A stretch of DNA of 11,290 nucleotides from Clostridia bacterium (GTDB lineage: Bacteria > Bacillota > Clostridia > DUPQ01). Shown here in pieces: positions 1-6,903 of this stretch (the first letter of the stretch is position 1; every line of letters starts with the position of its first letter). The stretch covers positions 1-11,290 of the forward strand of contig JAUUZV010000056.1 of NCBI GenBank assembly GCA_030592085.1, in the 5' to 3' direction. The notes below the pieces were generated by a model. That model searched no databases, had not been told where the DNA came from, and worked only from the letters and a program-made list of their open reading frames with translations. The position numbers were made by a program, and so were the translations under genes.

Positions 1-674
1 AAGGATTAGTATCATGCTGAGTTAATCAACGATGGATAAACAGACCATTTGTGCTTTTCCCTAATGAACTAAAACCTGATGAAAAAGATTATTATAGGAA
101 GTTTTTATTCCAAGCCAATGATGAGGCACATGCAAATGATTTTTTAGATATACAGAATTCTTCTTTTGTTAGAGGGTATGCAGGAGTATTTATTGCTAAT
201 CAGAATATTGATAAGGCTATTTTAAAGTTTGATGAAGCTATAAACAATATAAAGATTATTATTAGTAATTTAGCTGACAAAACACTTATTGAAAAACTAG
301 AATTATATAATAGTCGTTTGTCACTATTAATTTGTTTTATGAATAATGTTCATAATTCAATAACATTCCAGCATATAATAGATACAACTGACTATGAGAG
401 AGAACCAGAAATTTCACCTGAGTGGCCATTATATGCTGAAGAGAATTTGTTAAAATTTGAAGCGGTCCATAGAAGAGAAATTGATAATACTAATGAAATT
501 ATAAGATTAATTAAAGGAAGAGAAGAGGTTATGTTAGAAATAGCCACTACTCATGAACTAGAAGATATCTTTTTATTCAGCCCAAAATTAATTGAACAAT
601 TAACAAATAAAACACATATTATGATGGATCATCTATTAGATGATAAACGGTTATATGTGACCCATAATATTTAA
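1..674 (+). pseudogene. C-terminal remnant of a larger uncharacterised protein, probably broken at its 5' end
   Basis: An open frame runs to TAA 672-674. Its first usable start is GTG at 51, with no Shine-Dalgarno; in-frame codons reach back to 21, just after a TGA at 18-20. The product (207 residues from the GTG) is alpha-helical, without signal peptide or membrane segment. It begins abruptly with protein-interior-like sequence (LFPNELKPDEKDYYRKFLF) and later has REIDNTNEIIRLI and LEDIFLFSPKLIEQL. In another frame, bases 10-36 read YHAELINDG, which would join smoothly to INRPFVLFP of the open frame after a shift near 34-38. A TAG at 7-9 interrupts that upstream frame. I infer the C-terminal part of a longer protein damaged by a nonsense change and a frameshift. 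The layout resembles large uncharacterised proteins encoded near polysaccharide lyases, but this is from memory and I assign no function. A genuine short gene starting at GTG 51 remains possible. The peptidase gene follows 13 bp later. Confidence 0.55.
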
Positions 675-687
675 AGGAGTATAAAAA

Positions 688-1797
688 ATGAGAGATCAAA
701 GATATGAACTATTAGCAAAAAATCTTATTAACTATTCAGTTAGATTAATAAAAGGAGAGCATGTATTTATTGATGTATATGGCTCTGATAACTTACTAGC
801 TAGAGAGTTAGTTAAAAAAGCTTATGAAGCGGGAGGATATCCGCACATACGTGTTAATGATTCTAGATTATCAAGTTTAATTTATAAAGATATAACAGAA
901 GAACAACTGACTATAATGAATGAATCCCAATTAGCATTTATGGAACAAATGGATGCATACATCGGTATTAGAGAGAGTTCTAATATTTATGAGTCTAGTA
1001 TTATTCCACCTAAAAAGGGAGCCCTTATTAGTAAAAATTTAAAACCTGCTTTTGATGAGAGGGTAAAACATACAAAATGGTGTGTTCTAAGATATCCAAA
1101 TGAATCAATGGCACAACTCTCAGGGATGCCAACAGATGCATTTGAATCGTTTTATTTTGATGTTTGTAATCTTGATTATTCTAAAATGTCTAAAGCCATG
1201 GATAACTTAGTTACTTTAATGGAAGCTACTGATAAAGTACGATTAGTAGCTAAAGGAACTGATTTAACTTTTTCTATTAAAGACCAAAAAGCAATTAAAT
1301 GTGACGGAGAATTTAACATACCTGATGGAGAAGTATTCTGTGGTCCTATAAAAGATAGTTTAAATGGTGTAATTTCATATAATACACCATCAGTTAGTGA
1401 AGGTCTCACATATGAAAATATTGTTTTCACGTTTAAAGATGGAAAAATTATTAACGCTAATGCAAATTATGCAGAACGTATAAATAAAAAATTAAACACA
1501 GATGATGGCGCACGATTTGTAGGAGAATTTGCAATTGGTGTAAATCCATTTATAACTAAACCTATGAAAGATACATTGTTTGATGAAAAAATTGCAGGGT
1601 CAATTCACTTAACACCAGGGCAATGTTATGATGAATCACCTAATGGTAATGAGTCTGCTATCCATTGGGATTTAGTATTAATTCAAACACCTGAATACGG
1701 TGGTGGTGAAATTTATTTTGATGATGTATTAATTAGAAAAGATGGTCTATTTGTAATTGATAAACTACTTTGTTTAAATCCTGATCAATTAAAGTAA
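688..1797 (+). CDS. M29-family metallo-aminopeptidase (AmpS/PepS-like)
   Basis: This is a cytoplasmic exopeptidase that removes N-terminal residues from peptides using a two-metal centre. The 369-residue product fits the M29 family, though slightly shorter than classical members of about 400-415. Its C-terminal half carries the expected metal ligands: E215 in IPDGEVFCGP, E280 in FVGEFAIGVNP, H307 in GSIHLTPGQCYDES, then H326 and D328 in AIHWDLV. The N-terminal half (about 1-180) is the family's alpha/beta domain and contains the MDAYIGIRESSN stretch typical of it. No signal peptide is present. ATG 688 is preceded by AAAGGAGT at 674-680. The stop TAA (1795-1797) shares its last base with the ATG of the glycosyltransferase, so translation of the two is probably coupled. 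The catalytic set is complete, so the enzyme should be active. Its physiological link to a sugar locus is unknown. Confidence 0.9.
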   Translation: MRDQRYELLAKNLINYSVRLIKGEHVFIDVYGSDNLLARELVKKAYEAGGYPHIRVNDSRLSSLIYKDITEEQLTIMNESQLAFMEQMDAYIGIRESSNIYESSIIPPKKGALISKNLKPAFDERVKHTKWCVLRYPNESMAQLSGMPTDAFESFYFDVCNLDYSKMSKAMDNLVTLMEATDKVRLVAKGTDLTFSIKDQKAIKCDGEFNIPDGEVFCGPIKDSLNGVISYNTPSVSEGLTYENIVFTFKDGKIINANANYAERINKKLNTDDGARFVGEFAIGVNPFITKPMKDTLFDEKIAGSIHLTPGQCYDESPNGNESAIHWDLVLIQTPEYGGGEIYFDDVLIRKDGLFVIDKLLCLNPDQLK

Positions 1798-2762
1798 TGA
1801 TTACAGTTGTTGTTACAATATTTAACTGTGAAAAATATTTATCCTCATGTATTGATAGTATACTTTCACAAACATATCAACCTGAAAAAATACTATTAAT
1901 TAACGATATGTCAACAGATGGCTCAATGGCCATCTGTTTAGATTATGAAAAGAGATATAACAATATTTTAATTATTCAATCTACAAAAAAGAGTGTAGGA
2001 GGGGCGAGGAATGTTGGATTGAAGCATGTTAAAACAAAGTATGTATACTTTATTGATTGTGATGATACTATTATTCCTTGTGCTTTAGAAACGCTACTTA
2101 ATGAATGTGAAACAAATCAATTAGATGTTGTTACTGGTTTATCAATTAAAGTAGATGAAAAAGGTGTCTTAACAAAACGTTATATCACTTATCCTTCAGA
2201 AACAAAAGTGATGAGTAGCGAACAGTATTTAGACTTTATAATCAATAATGCTTTAATTGGTGTTAATGTTTGGGGTAATTTATATAAAACTAGTCTTTTT
2301 AAACAAAACAAACAATTATTTAAAGAGGGTATTGTTCTAGAAGATCTAGCAAGTATTATTTCTGTTGGTTTATGTGTAAATAGAGCTAAGTTTATACCTT
2401 TTGTTTTTTATCACTATTATCAGCATCCCACTTCAATAATGAGAAGTAAAAGGGACTGGGCGAAAGTTTTTTATAATATATACCTTAATTATGAAAATGC
2501 AATTAAACCATATAAGTTAACTACTATTCAAAAAGAAAGTATTAATCAATATATTTGTTATGTTGTTTCTGAGTGTTTAGGAAAAGCTTTTGCTAGCAGA
2601 CAAGGAATGAATTATGTTAAAAAATTAAAAAAGCATGATTTAATAAAAGAAAGTATATTTGCTTCAAATAAAAGAAAACATAAATTACTTAGATTACTAT
2701 ATACACATCCTAGATTATTAGGATTAATTTTATCAATTTATAAAAGAAATAGCACCCAATAA
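1797..2762 (+). CDS. Glycosyltransferase family 2 (GT-A fold)
   Basis: This enzyme should transfer a sugar from a nucleotide-sugar donor to an acceptor at the inner face of the membrane, likely for a surface glycan. The 321-residue length is normal for single-domain GT2 enzymes. The N-terminus ITVVVTIFNCEKYLSSCIDS is the classic GT2 opening. D37 in LLINDMSTDGS contacts the nucleotide, GGARNVGL (68-75) follows, and FIDCDD (85-90) is the metal-binding DxD-type motif. VWGNLYK (158-164) and LEDLAS (181-186), the likely catalytic-base region, and YHYYQHPTSIMRS (205-217) complete the pattern. The C-terminal 30 residues are basic and hydrophobic and may bind the membrane peripherally; there is no clear transmembrane helix. 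The gene begins inside the peptidase stop codon with no strong Shine-Dalgarno, so it probably depends on translational coupling. Its stop lies in the loop of the downstream terminator. The donor and acceptor cannot be predicted. Confidence 0.92.
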   Translation: MITVVVTIFNCEKYLSSCIDSILSQTYQPEKILLINDMSTDGSMAICLDYEKRYNNILIIQSTKKSVGGARNVGLKHVKTKYVYFIDCDDTIIPCALETLLNECETNQLDVVTGLSIKVDEKGVLTKRYITYPSETKVMSSEQYLDFIINNALIGVNVWGNLYKTSLFKQNKQLFKEGIVLEDLASIISVGLCVNRAKFIPFVFYHYYQHPTSIMRSKRDWAKVFYNIYLNYENAIKPYKLTTIQKESINQYICYVVSECLGKAFASRQGMNYVKKLKKHDLIKESIFASNKRKHKLLRLLYTHPRLLGLILSIYKRNSTQ

Positions 2763-2780
2763 AGGGTGCATATTTTTTAT
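2752..2780. terminator. Bidirectional intrinsic terminator between convergent genes
   Basis: GCACCC (2752-2757) pairs with GGGTGC (2764-2769) across an AATAAA loop that contains the glycosyltransferase stop codon. On the + strand the stem is followed by ATATTTTTTATTT. On the - strand it lies 7 bases past the stop of the lyase-like gene and is followed by TATTTCTTTTA. It therefore looks able to end transcription from both sides. The stem is only 6 bp but mostly G-C. Confidence 0.8.
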
Positions 2781-4444
2781 TTGACTTTAATATTTATTTC
2801 TTTAGTCGCTGGTGAGAAGCCAGTATAAAAAACAGTAAAGGCGCCATCTATTGATGGTAAAGAACCACGTAGGGTAGAGTGATATGTATTTTCCCCAAAA
2901 GCTCCATCACAATAAATTGTATAACCACCTTTATTATAAGTATAATCATCATTTTTAACTAATACATGTTGTCCTTTTATAGTTTGGCACTGTACTTGAT
3001 CACAGTTAAAAAATCCATTAGGAGGATAAATAAATTCAACTTTAAATGGTAAGCGGTCACAACTATCAGAAACTATTTTTAAATTAACGCCATCTTTTAG
3101 AAGTTTAATATCCATAGTAACATCATAAACTTGCATTAATACAGGTTCTCTATGTTCTTTATTAGTTCTACCATCTTTAATTGGGTGATCTGGTTTTCCA
3201 AGTGGTCTAACATAACCCCAATCACAGTGGTAGTGTAATTGATAACCACTTTTGGTTTTGGTTATTTTCTCAGGGATAAATCGCCCAGTATCGCCAAAGA
3301 AAGAAGCTGCAAATCTAAGAGATACTTGGTTAGTTCCATATTGTAGTTTTAAAAATACATCATTTTGAGCCACAATAGTAACAGCCATTTCGCCATTTCT
3401 ATATCTTACAATATTTGAAGTTTCATAGAACTGCTCAAAGTGTTCAATATCAAAAGCTTCTTTTTCCAATTCATCTTCACGTAGAAAATCGTGTAGCATA
3501 TATTTTGCTAAGAATTTAGGAAATGATAATAAGTTTAGCGCTGTTTTATCTTTTACATAATCATTAGTCATATTAAAGAGGGAATCAGCCATCCATGCAA
3601 AGTGTTTATTTTTAGTATAATGGGCTGCTAATAAATAATTATCATAATAAACAAGGGGATATAATTCTTTAGTAAAATCTTGTCGTTTAGAATTCATTGT
3701 TAAAATACTGTCATCAGGTTCTAAGTAAGTAAACATCATATAAAGGTTTCTTGTTACATGATCTAAATACTCCCATCTACCTAGTTCTTCTGCCATAAAT
3801 AATAAACCTCTGTTATTTACAACATTATAAATTCCTGCAGAACGTTCAGAAAACTCTCCATCACTATTACAATCAATTCCTTCATTTGTAAATAGATTCA
3901 CATTATCAACTAAATCAGGACGGTTTAGAATATTTGATAAAATTGATAAAGCTGAAGCTACTACCCAACGATGATTAGGTGTGTGAAATCCTCCATACTT
4001 CATACCGTCAGCACCACGTTCTAAGAACTTTTTAAAAATATCTAATATAGCGATTTCTTTTTCACTATCACCTGCATATTTAAGCATGACTCTATAAGCG
4101 GGAGCCACATTCCATACTGAAAAACCAAATGATGTTGAATCATGAAAATTTGTTTCCATTAAATCTAGTGTACCATCTTCATGTTGCATTCTTAATGTAA
4201 AAGCAGCTGCCAAGATAGCACGTTCTAAAAGCAACTCACTATGATAGTATTTTGAATCACTATTATAGTACAGTGTCATATAACTTGCTGCTGAGTTTAT
4301 ACCAGCAGCTGGTTCACTAAACCCTTTTCGCTGTTCAATAAATCCACCATAATCTTTATTGGTTGGATCCATACACTGTCTCTTTAGCGATTTGGGTATT
4401 GCCAAATCGGAATATTCTAATAACTTTTTATAATGACTTTTCAT
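2777..4444 (-). CDS. Probable alpha/alpha-toroid polysaccharide lyase-like protein, family uncertain
   Basis: The 555-residue product (from the preferred start) appears to have an alpha-helical N-terminal two thirds and a beta-rich C-terminal third (from about 350). This is the domain order of heparinase II/III and alginate-lyase-like enzymes. Numbered from the upstream ATG, candidate catalytic stretches are HTPNHRWV (156-163) and DGEFSERSAGIYN (197-209). The latter resembles D-G-x3-E-x3-Y of the heparinase encoded by the preceding gene, which suggests a related fold, perhaps an eliminating lyase with Tyr and His or Asn. No signal peptide or membrane segment is visible, so it should act in the cytoplasm, probably on imported oligosaccharides. 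ATG codons lie at 4450 and 4444; GGGGG (4453-4457) is 2 bases from the first and 8 from the second, so I chose 4444. The gene begins 17 bases after the heparinase stop, as the second gene of an operon. The substrate is unknown, and a hydrolase is also possible. Confidence 0.6.
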   Translation of the reverse strand: MKSHYKKLLEYSDLAIPKSLKRQCMDPTNKDYGGFIEQRKGFSEPAAGINSAASYMTLYYNSDSKYYHSELLLERAILAAAFTLRMQHEDGTLDLMETNFHDSTSFGFSVWNVAPAYRVMLKYAGDSEKEIAILDIFKKFLERGADGMKYGGFHTPNHRWVVASALSILSNILNRPDLVDNVNLFTNEGIDCNSDGEFSERSAGIYNVVNNRGLLFMAEELGRWEYLDHVTRNLYMMFTYLEPDDSILTMNSKRQDFTKELYPLVYYDNYLLAAHYTKNKHFAWMADSLFNMTNDYVKDKTALNLLSFPKFLAKYMLHDFLREDELEKEAFDIEHFEQFYETSNIVRYRNGEMAVTIVAQNDVFLKLQYGTNQVSLRFAASFFGDTGRFIPEKITKTKSGYQLHYHCDWGYVRPLGKPDHPIKDGRTNKEHREPVLMQVYDVTMDIKLLKDGVNLKIVSDSCDRLPFKVEFIYPPNGFFNCDQVQCQTIKGQHVLVKNDDYTYNKGGYTIYCDGAFGENTYHSTLRGSLPSIDGAFTVFYTGFSPATKEINIKVK

Positions 4445-4452
4445 GGTCATTA

Positions 4453-4457
4453 CCCCC
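4453..4457 (-). promoter_or_regulatory. Ribosome binding site deciding the start of the lyase-like gene
   Basis: On the - strand, GGGGG within AAAGGGGGTAATGACC lies 8 bases before the ATG at 4444-4442 and only 2 bases before the ATG at 4450-4448. The normal spacing favours the downstream ATG. The site lies in the 11-base gap after the heparinase stop, consistent with cotranscription. Confidence 0.6.
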
Positions 4458-4461
4458 TTTT

Positions 4462-6309
4462 TTAATTGTTTGTAAAAGTAAGACGAATATCGCCACTTAT
4501 AAAACCTAGATTAACTGTGGCTATGACTCTATATACAGAGTCACCCCATGAATATTTTAAGTTTTCATCATCACAATTAATTTTTTCATATTTAAATGTA
4601 GTTGGATAATTAATTGATAATATTAACTTTGCCCCAGAATTATTAAGTACTATTGCATTATCTATTATGTCAGGTTTGTTTACAGTCATAAATGTATAAA
4701 TAACATCGCTACTTTTCTTTGATAGTTCTATTTGATCAGTAATTGTAATTATTTCGTCTTTTTTATTAAATTCAAAAATTCTAACTAATTTTTCTAATAT
4801 TGAAGACGTGGGATAAGCATGTAATAAATTCATTGATAATTTAGAATGATTATTTTCGTATTTATATTGTAGATTAGTCGCCCTATATTCTTTGCCAGGA
4901 AGTTGTTGCATATGATTTATTGTAACTCCATTATGGTAAATTGATTGATTAACAAATATCTCATATCTTCTTGGTGAGAAAGTTTTCTTTGTATAAACCA
5001 TGCTACCTAAATCAATTAACATTGGGTATCCAGCTTTATAAATCATAAAAGTGCCTAAATCATTATGATTATGGTTTTCTGAATTATGACCACCTTTAGC
5101 AGATAAGAATAATTGATTACTTCGTGAAATTAAAACTTGTGTATCTTTATAATAATGTTCATTACAAGGAGTGTAATCACTTGGATATCCATCGATTTTT
5201 TTTTCTAATAGTAATTCGTAAATTGTTCTGTAGATACTATATGTAGTTACACTAATCTCTTTACCATGTTCGTTTTTAATAAGCGAAGCAAATTTTATCA
5301 TATTTGAATCGTTTATTAATTTACCAAATCGAAAGATTAGTGAATATGGTAATATAGCTTTGGCTCGCCCATCAGCATAATTAGTAACATAGTTTTTAGC
5401 AATATGAGCTTTATAAATATATTTACCCATATTAATAATTTTTTTATTAGCAAATGGGTTTAAAGTTTGATTTGTAATTTGATTAATAATTTCAAGACAT
5501 TCAAAAGCGCTAGCTCCTGCTTTACCCCAATAAGTTGGTCCTTCATCACAACAACCATCATCAGGATAGTCAATTAAATATTTATCTAAACTTCTAGTGA
5601 TTTTTTGTAGTAAACTTATTTTTCTATAATGATCTCTTTCAATTAACAAGGTACAAAGTAAGATGTTTGAATTTATCCAAGGATTCCAATTATTTAATTG
5701 CTCCTTTTCATCATGCATAAACCCCATCCACCAGTAATCAGTTCTTGTAAGATAAGGAGTTAGTAAACGAATATCAATTTCTCTATTAATTCGTTGATTA
5801 ATCATTGGAGATACTTTATCTAGTTTATCTCTTAGAAAATATTGACAAATGGCTAAAGACGCTCCTGTTTCACCAGCCATCAAATCAACTATTATATTTT
5901 CAGTGTTTGGCAGTGAATCACGATTGTTTTTTAAACCACCAACAGCATTGTGTGCAGGAATAATCCATGATGTTTCTTCAAGTGTCATCCAAATAATATC
6001 AATAATTTTATCTAAATATTTATTATTATTTTCTATAATTTCTGCTATTAGAAGATAGTGGAGTCCAATTCGCCTTTCTCTAACAAGTTTTTGAAAGTTA
6101 GATCTATTACCTGTCCTAGTAAAATCAAGCCAAGTTGTAGCTGGTAAAACAGGAAAAGTTTTTAATAGATATTCATTAGCTTTTTCTAGAATTGGTTGAC
6201 TGACTTGATTATCAACATTTTCCCAAATTAAACGATCTGTAATCATGGGGAATGGATTAAAAGAATTTAGCGTTGTATTTTCTAATAAGGCTGCATAATT
6301 ATCTATCAT
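4462..6309 (-). CDS. Heparinase II/III family polysaccharide lyase
   Basis: Enzymes of this family cleave uronate-containing polysaccharides by beta-elimination. The 615-residue product has an alpha/alpha toroid (about 40-340) followed by a beta-sandwich C-terminal domain. Numbered from the chosen start, NNWNPWINSN (206-215) supplies the conserved Asn region, DDGCCDEGPTYWGKAG (250-265) carries the likely catalytic Tyr260, and GGHNSENHNHNDLGTF (406-421) is the diagnostic His-rich heparinase II/III-like motif. No signal peptide is present, so it probably acts on short oligosaccharides inside the cell rather than on external polymer. The frame is open back to 6444, but I chose ATG 6309 because AAGGAG lies 6 bases upstream. 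The longer form would overlap the divergent gene and adds a 45-residue tail with no family similarity. It is the first gene of a two-gene operon with the lyase-like gene. The specific substrate (heparinoid, alginate, other uronan) cannot be read from sequence alone. Confidence 0.88.
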   Translation of the reverse strand: MIDNYAALLENTTLNSFNPFPMITDRLIWENVDNQVSQPILEKANEYLLKTFPVLPATTWLDFTRTGNRSNFQKLVRERRIGLHYLLIAEIIENNNKYLDKIIDIIWMTLEETSWIIPAHNAVGGLKNNRDSLPNTENIIVDLMAGETGASLAICQYFLRDKLDKVSPMINQRINREIDIRLLTPYLTRTDYWWMGFMHDEKEQLNNWNPWINSNILLCTLLIERDHYRKISLLQKITRSLDKYLIDYPDDGCCDEGPTYWGKAGASAFECLEIINQITNQTLNPFANKKIINMGKYIYKAHIAKNYVTNYADGRAKAILPYSLIFRFGKLINDSNMIKFASLIKNEHGKEISVTTYSIYRTIYELLLEKKIDGYPSDYTPCNEHYYKDTQVLISRSNQLFLSAKGGHNSENHNHNDLGTFMIYKAGYPMLIDLGSMVYTKKTFSPRRYEIFVNQSIYHNGVTINHMQQLPGKEYRATNLQYKYENNHSKLSMNLLHAYPTSSILEKLVRIFEFNKKDEIITITDQIELSKKSSDVIYTFMTVNKPDIIDNAIVLNNSGAKLILSINYPTTFKYEKINCDDENLKYSWGDSVYRVIATVNLGFISGDIRLTFTNN

Positions 6310-6315
6310 ATGGCA

Positions 6316-6321
6316 CTCCTT
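6316..6321 (-). promoter_or_regulatory. Ribosome binding site fixing the heparinase start
   Basis: The - strand reads AAGGAG, then TGCCAT, then ATG at 6309-6307. This 6-base spacing is ideal, whereas none of the upstream in-frame ATGs has a comparable site. It supports the 615-residue form over the 660-residue one. Confidence 0.8.
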
Positions 6322-6340
6322 CATAGGTAAAGTAACATAT

Positions 6341-6352
6341 ATATACGTATAT
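6341..6352. promoter_or_regulatory. 12-bp perfect palindrome in the divergent intergenic region
   Basis: ATATACGTATAT is a perfect palindrome 32 bases upstream of the heparinase ATG, between the divergent lyase operon and the DUF4870 gene. On the - strand a TTGCCA (6357-6352), a possible -35 box, overlaps its edge, but I see no good -10 at the right distance. It could be an operator for the lyase operon. In such AT-rich sequence chance is also plausible. Confidence 0.3.
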
Positions 6353-6371
6353 GGCAACATCACTTTTTCTT

Positions 6372-6403
6372 TTGTTTTAATTAGTAATAATATTTGATAT
6401 AAT
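6372..6403 (+). promoter_or_regulatory. Probable promoter of the DUF4870 gene
   Basis: TATAAT at 6398-6403 is a perfect -10 hexamer, 34 bases before the ATG at 6438. The -35 is poor: TTTTAA at 6375-6380 with a 17-base spacer, or TTGTTT at 6372-6377 with a 20-base spacer. The leader contains GGGAGGA (6424-6430) as ribosome binding site. Confidence 0.55.
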
Positions 6404-6437
6404 ATATCTAACAAAAAAATTTTGGGAGGAAAAAAAC

Positions 6438-6746
6438 ATGGCAACTAGTACTAGTGATCAAAAACTTATGGGTATTTTATGTTATCTTGGATTTCTATGG
6501 ATAATACCACTACTAACTGACCACAAAAATGATTCTTTTGTAAAATATCATATAAATCAAGGAATCGTTCTAACACTTCTTTTTATTGCAGCAGCAATCA
6601 TCGCGGTTATTCCTATTTTAGGATGGATTTTATCTTTCGTCTTATATGTAGCCGGGTTAGTTTTTGCAATTATGGGAATTATGAATTGTATTAATCTTGT
6701 GGAAAAACCATTACCATTAATTGGTGGAATACAAATATATAAATAA
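6438..6746 (+). CDS. DUF4870 / Tic20-like small membrane protein
   Basis: This 102-residue integral membrane protein has three predicted helices (about 11-27, 42-60 and 63-83). Between the first two is DHKNDSFVKYHINQGI, matching the F-x-x-x-H-x-N-Q signature of the DUF4870 group. It ends in a short tail after NCINLVEKPLPLIG, typical of the family. Bacterial members are often labelled Tic20-like from distant similarity to the chloroplast import component, but their function in bacteria is not established. Length is normal for the family. ATG 6438 follows GGGAGGA with 7 bases between. It has its own promoter and is closed by a strong terminator, so it appears to be a single-gene unit unconnected to its neighbours. 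Confidence 0.82.
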   Translation: MATSTSDQKLMGILCYLGFLWIIPLLTDHKNDSFVKYHINQGIVLTLLFIAAAIIAVIPILGWILSFVLYVAGLVFAIMGIMNCINLVEKPLPLIGGIQIYK

Positions 6747-6757
6747 GTATTTTGAAT

Positions 6758-6793
6758 AAAAAAAACAGGGAAATTATAACCCTGTTTTTTTTT
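6758..6793 (+). terminator. Strong intrinsic terminator after the DUF4870 gene
   Basis: Eight A residues plus CAGGG (6758-6770) pair with CCCTG plus a T run (6780-6793) around a 9-base loop. The T9 tract follows directly. The A-tract/T-tract symmetry would give it some activity on the other strand too. Confidence 0.9.
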
Positions 6794-6816
6794 GAAAATT
6801 TATATATTTTTGTATG

Positions 6817-6845
6817 TTGAATGAACAAGATAAATACAATATAAT
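6817..6845 (+). promoter_or_regulatory. Sigma-A-type promoter of the serC-lemA-DUF2207 unit
   Basis: TTGAAT (6817-6822) and TATAAT (6840-6845) are separated by exactly 17 bases. The -10 is perfect and the -35 matches consensus at 4 of 6 positions. Transcription should begin near 6851-6853, giving a leader of about 50 bases. It lies 24 bases past the preceding terminator. Confidence 0.85.
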
Positions 6846-6856
6846 AGTGATTGAAT

Positions 6857-6873
6857 AGTTTAATAATTAAACT
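6857..6873. promoter_or_regulatory. 17-bp perfect palindrome at the serC transcription start (candidate operator)
   Basis: AGTTTAAT, a central A, then ATTAAACT form a perfect inverted repeat. It begins about 11 bases after the -10 box, just past the predicted transcription start. Skipping two bases on one side, TTGAA (6851-6855) and TTCAA (6873-6877) extend the symmetry. The placement is ideal for a repressor that blocks initiation or clearance. No regulator gene is nearby to name. Confidence 0.45.
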
Positions 6874-6903
6874 TCAAATATTATATAATAATGGAGACAA
6901 AGA

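Noticed and set aside
7..9. TAG read through as pyrrolysine or another recoding event
   Set aside because: TAG also ends lemA as an ordinary stop, a frameshift is needed nearby as well, and no recoding signal is visible. Gene decay is simpler.
4523..4542. Inverted repeat TGACTCT / AGAGTCA inside the heparinase gene
   Set aside because: Only 7 bp, within conserved coding sequence, with no T tract or promoter nearby; chance is sufficient.
6310..6444. A 45-residue N-terminal extension of the heparinase (open frame back to ATG 6444)
   Set aside because: It would overlap the start of the divergent DUF4870 gene, has no family similarity, and the ATG at 6309 has an ideal ribosome binding site.
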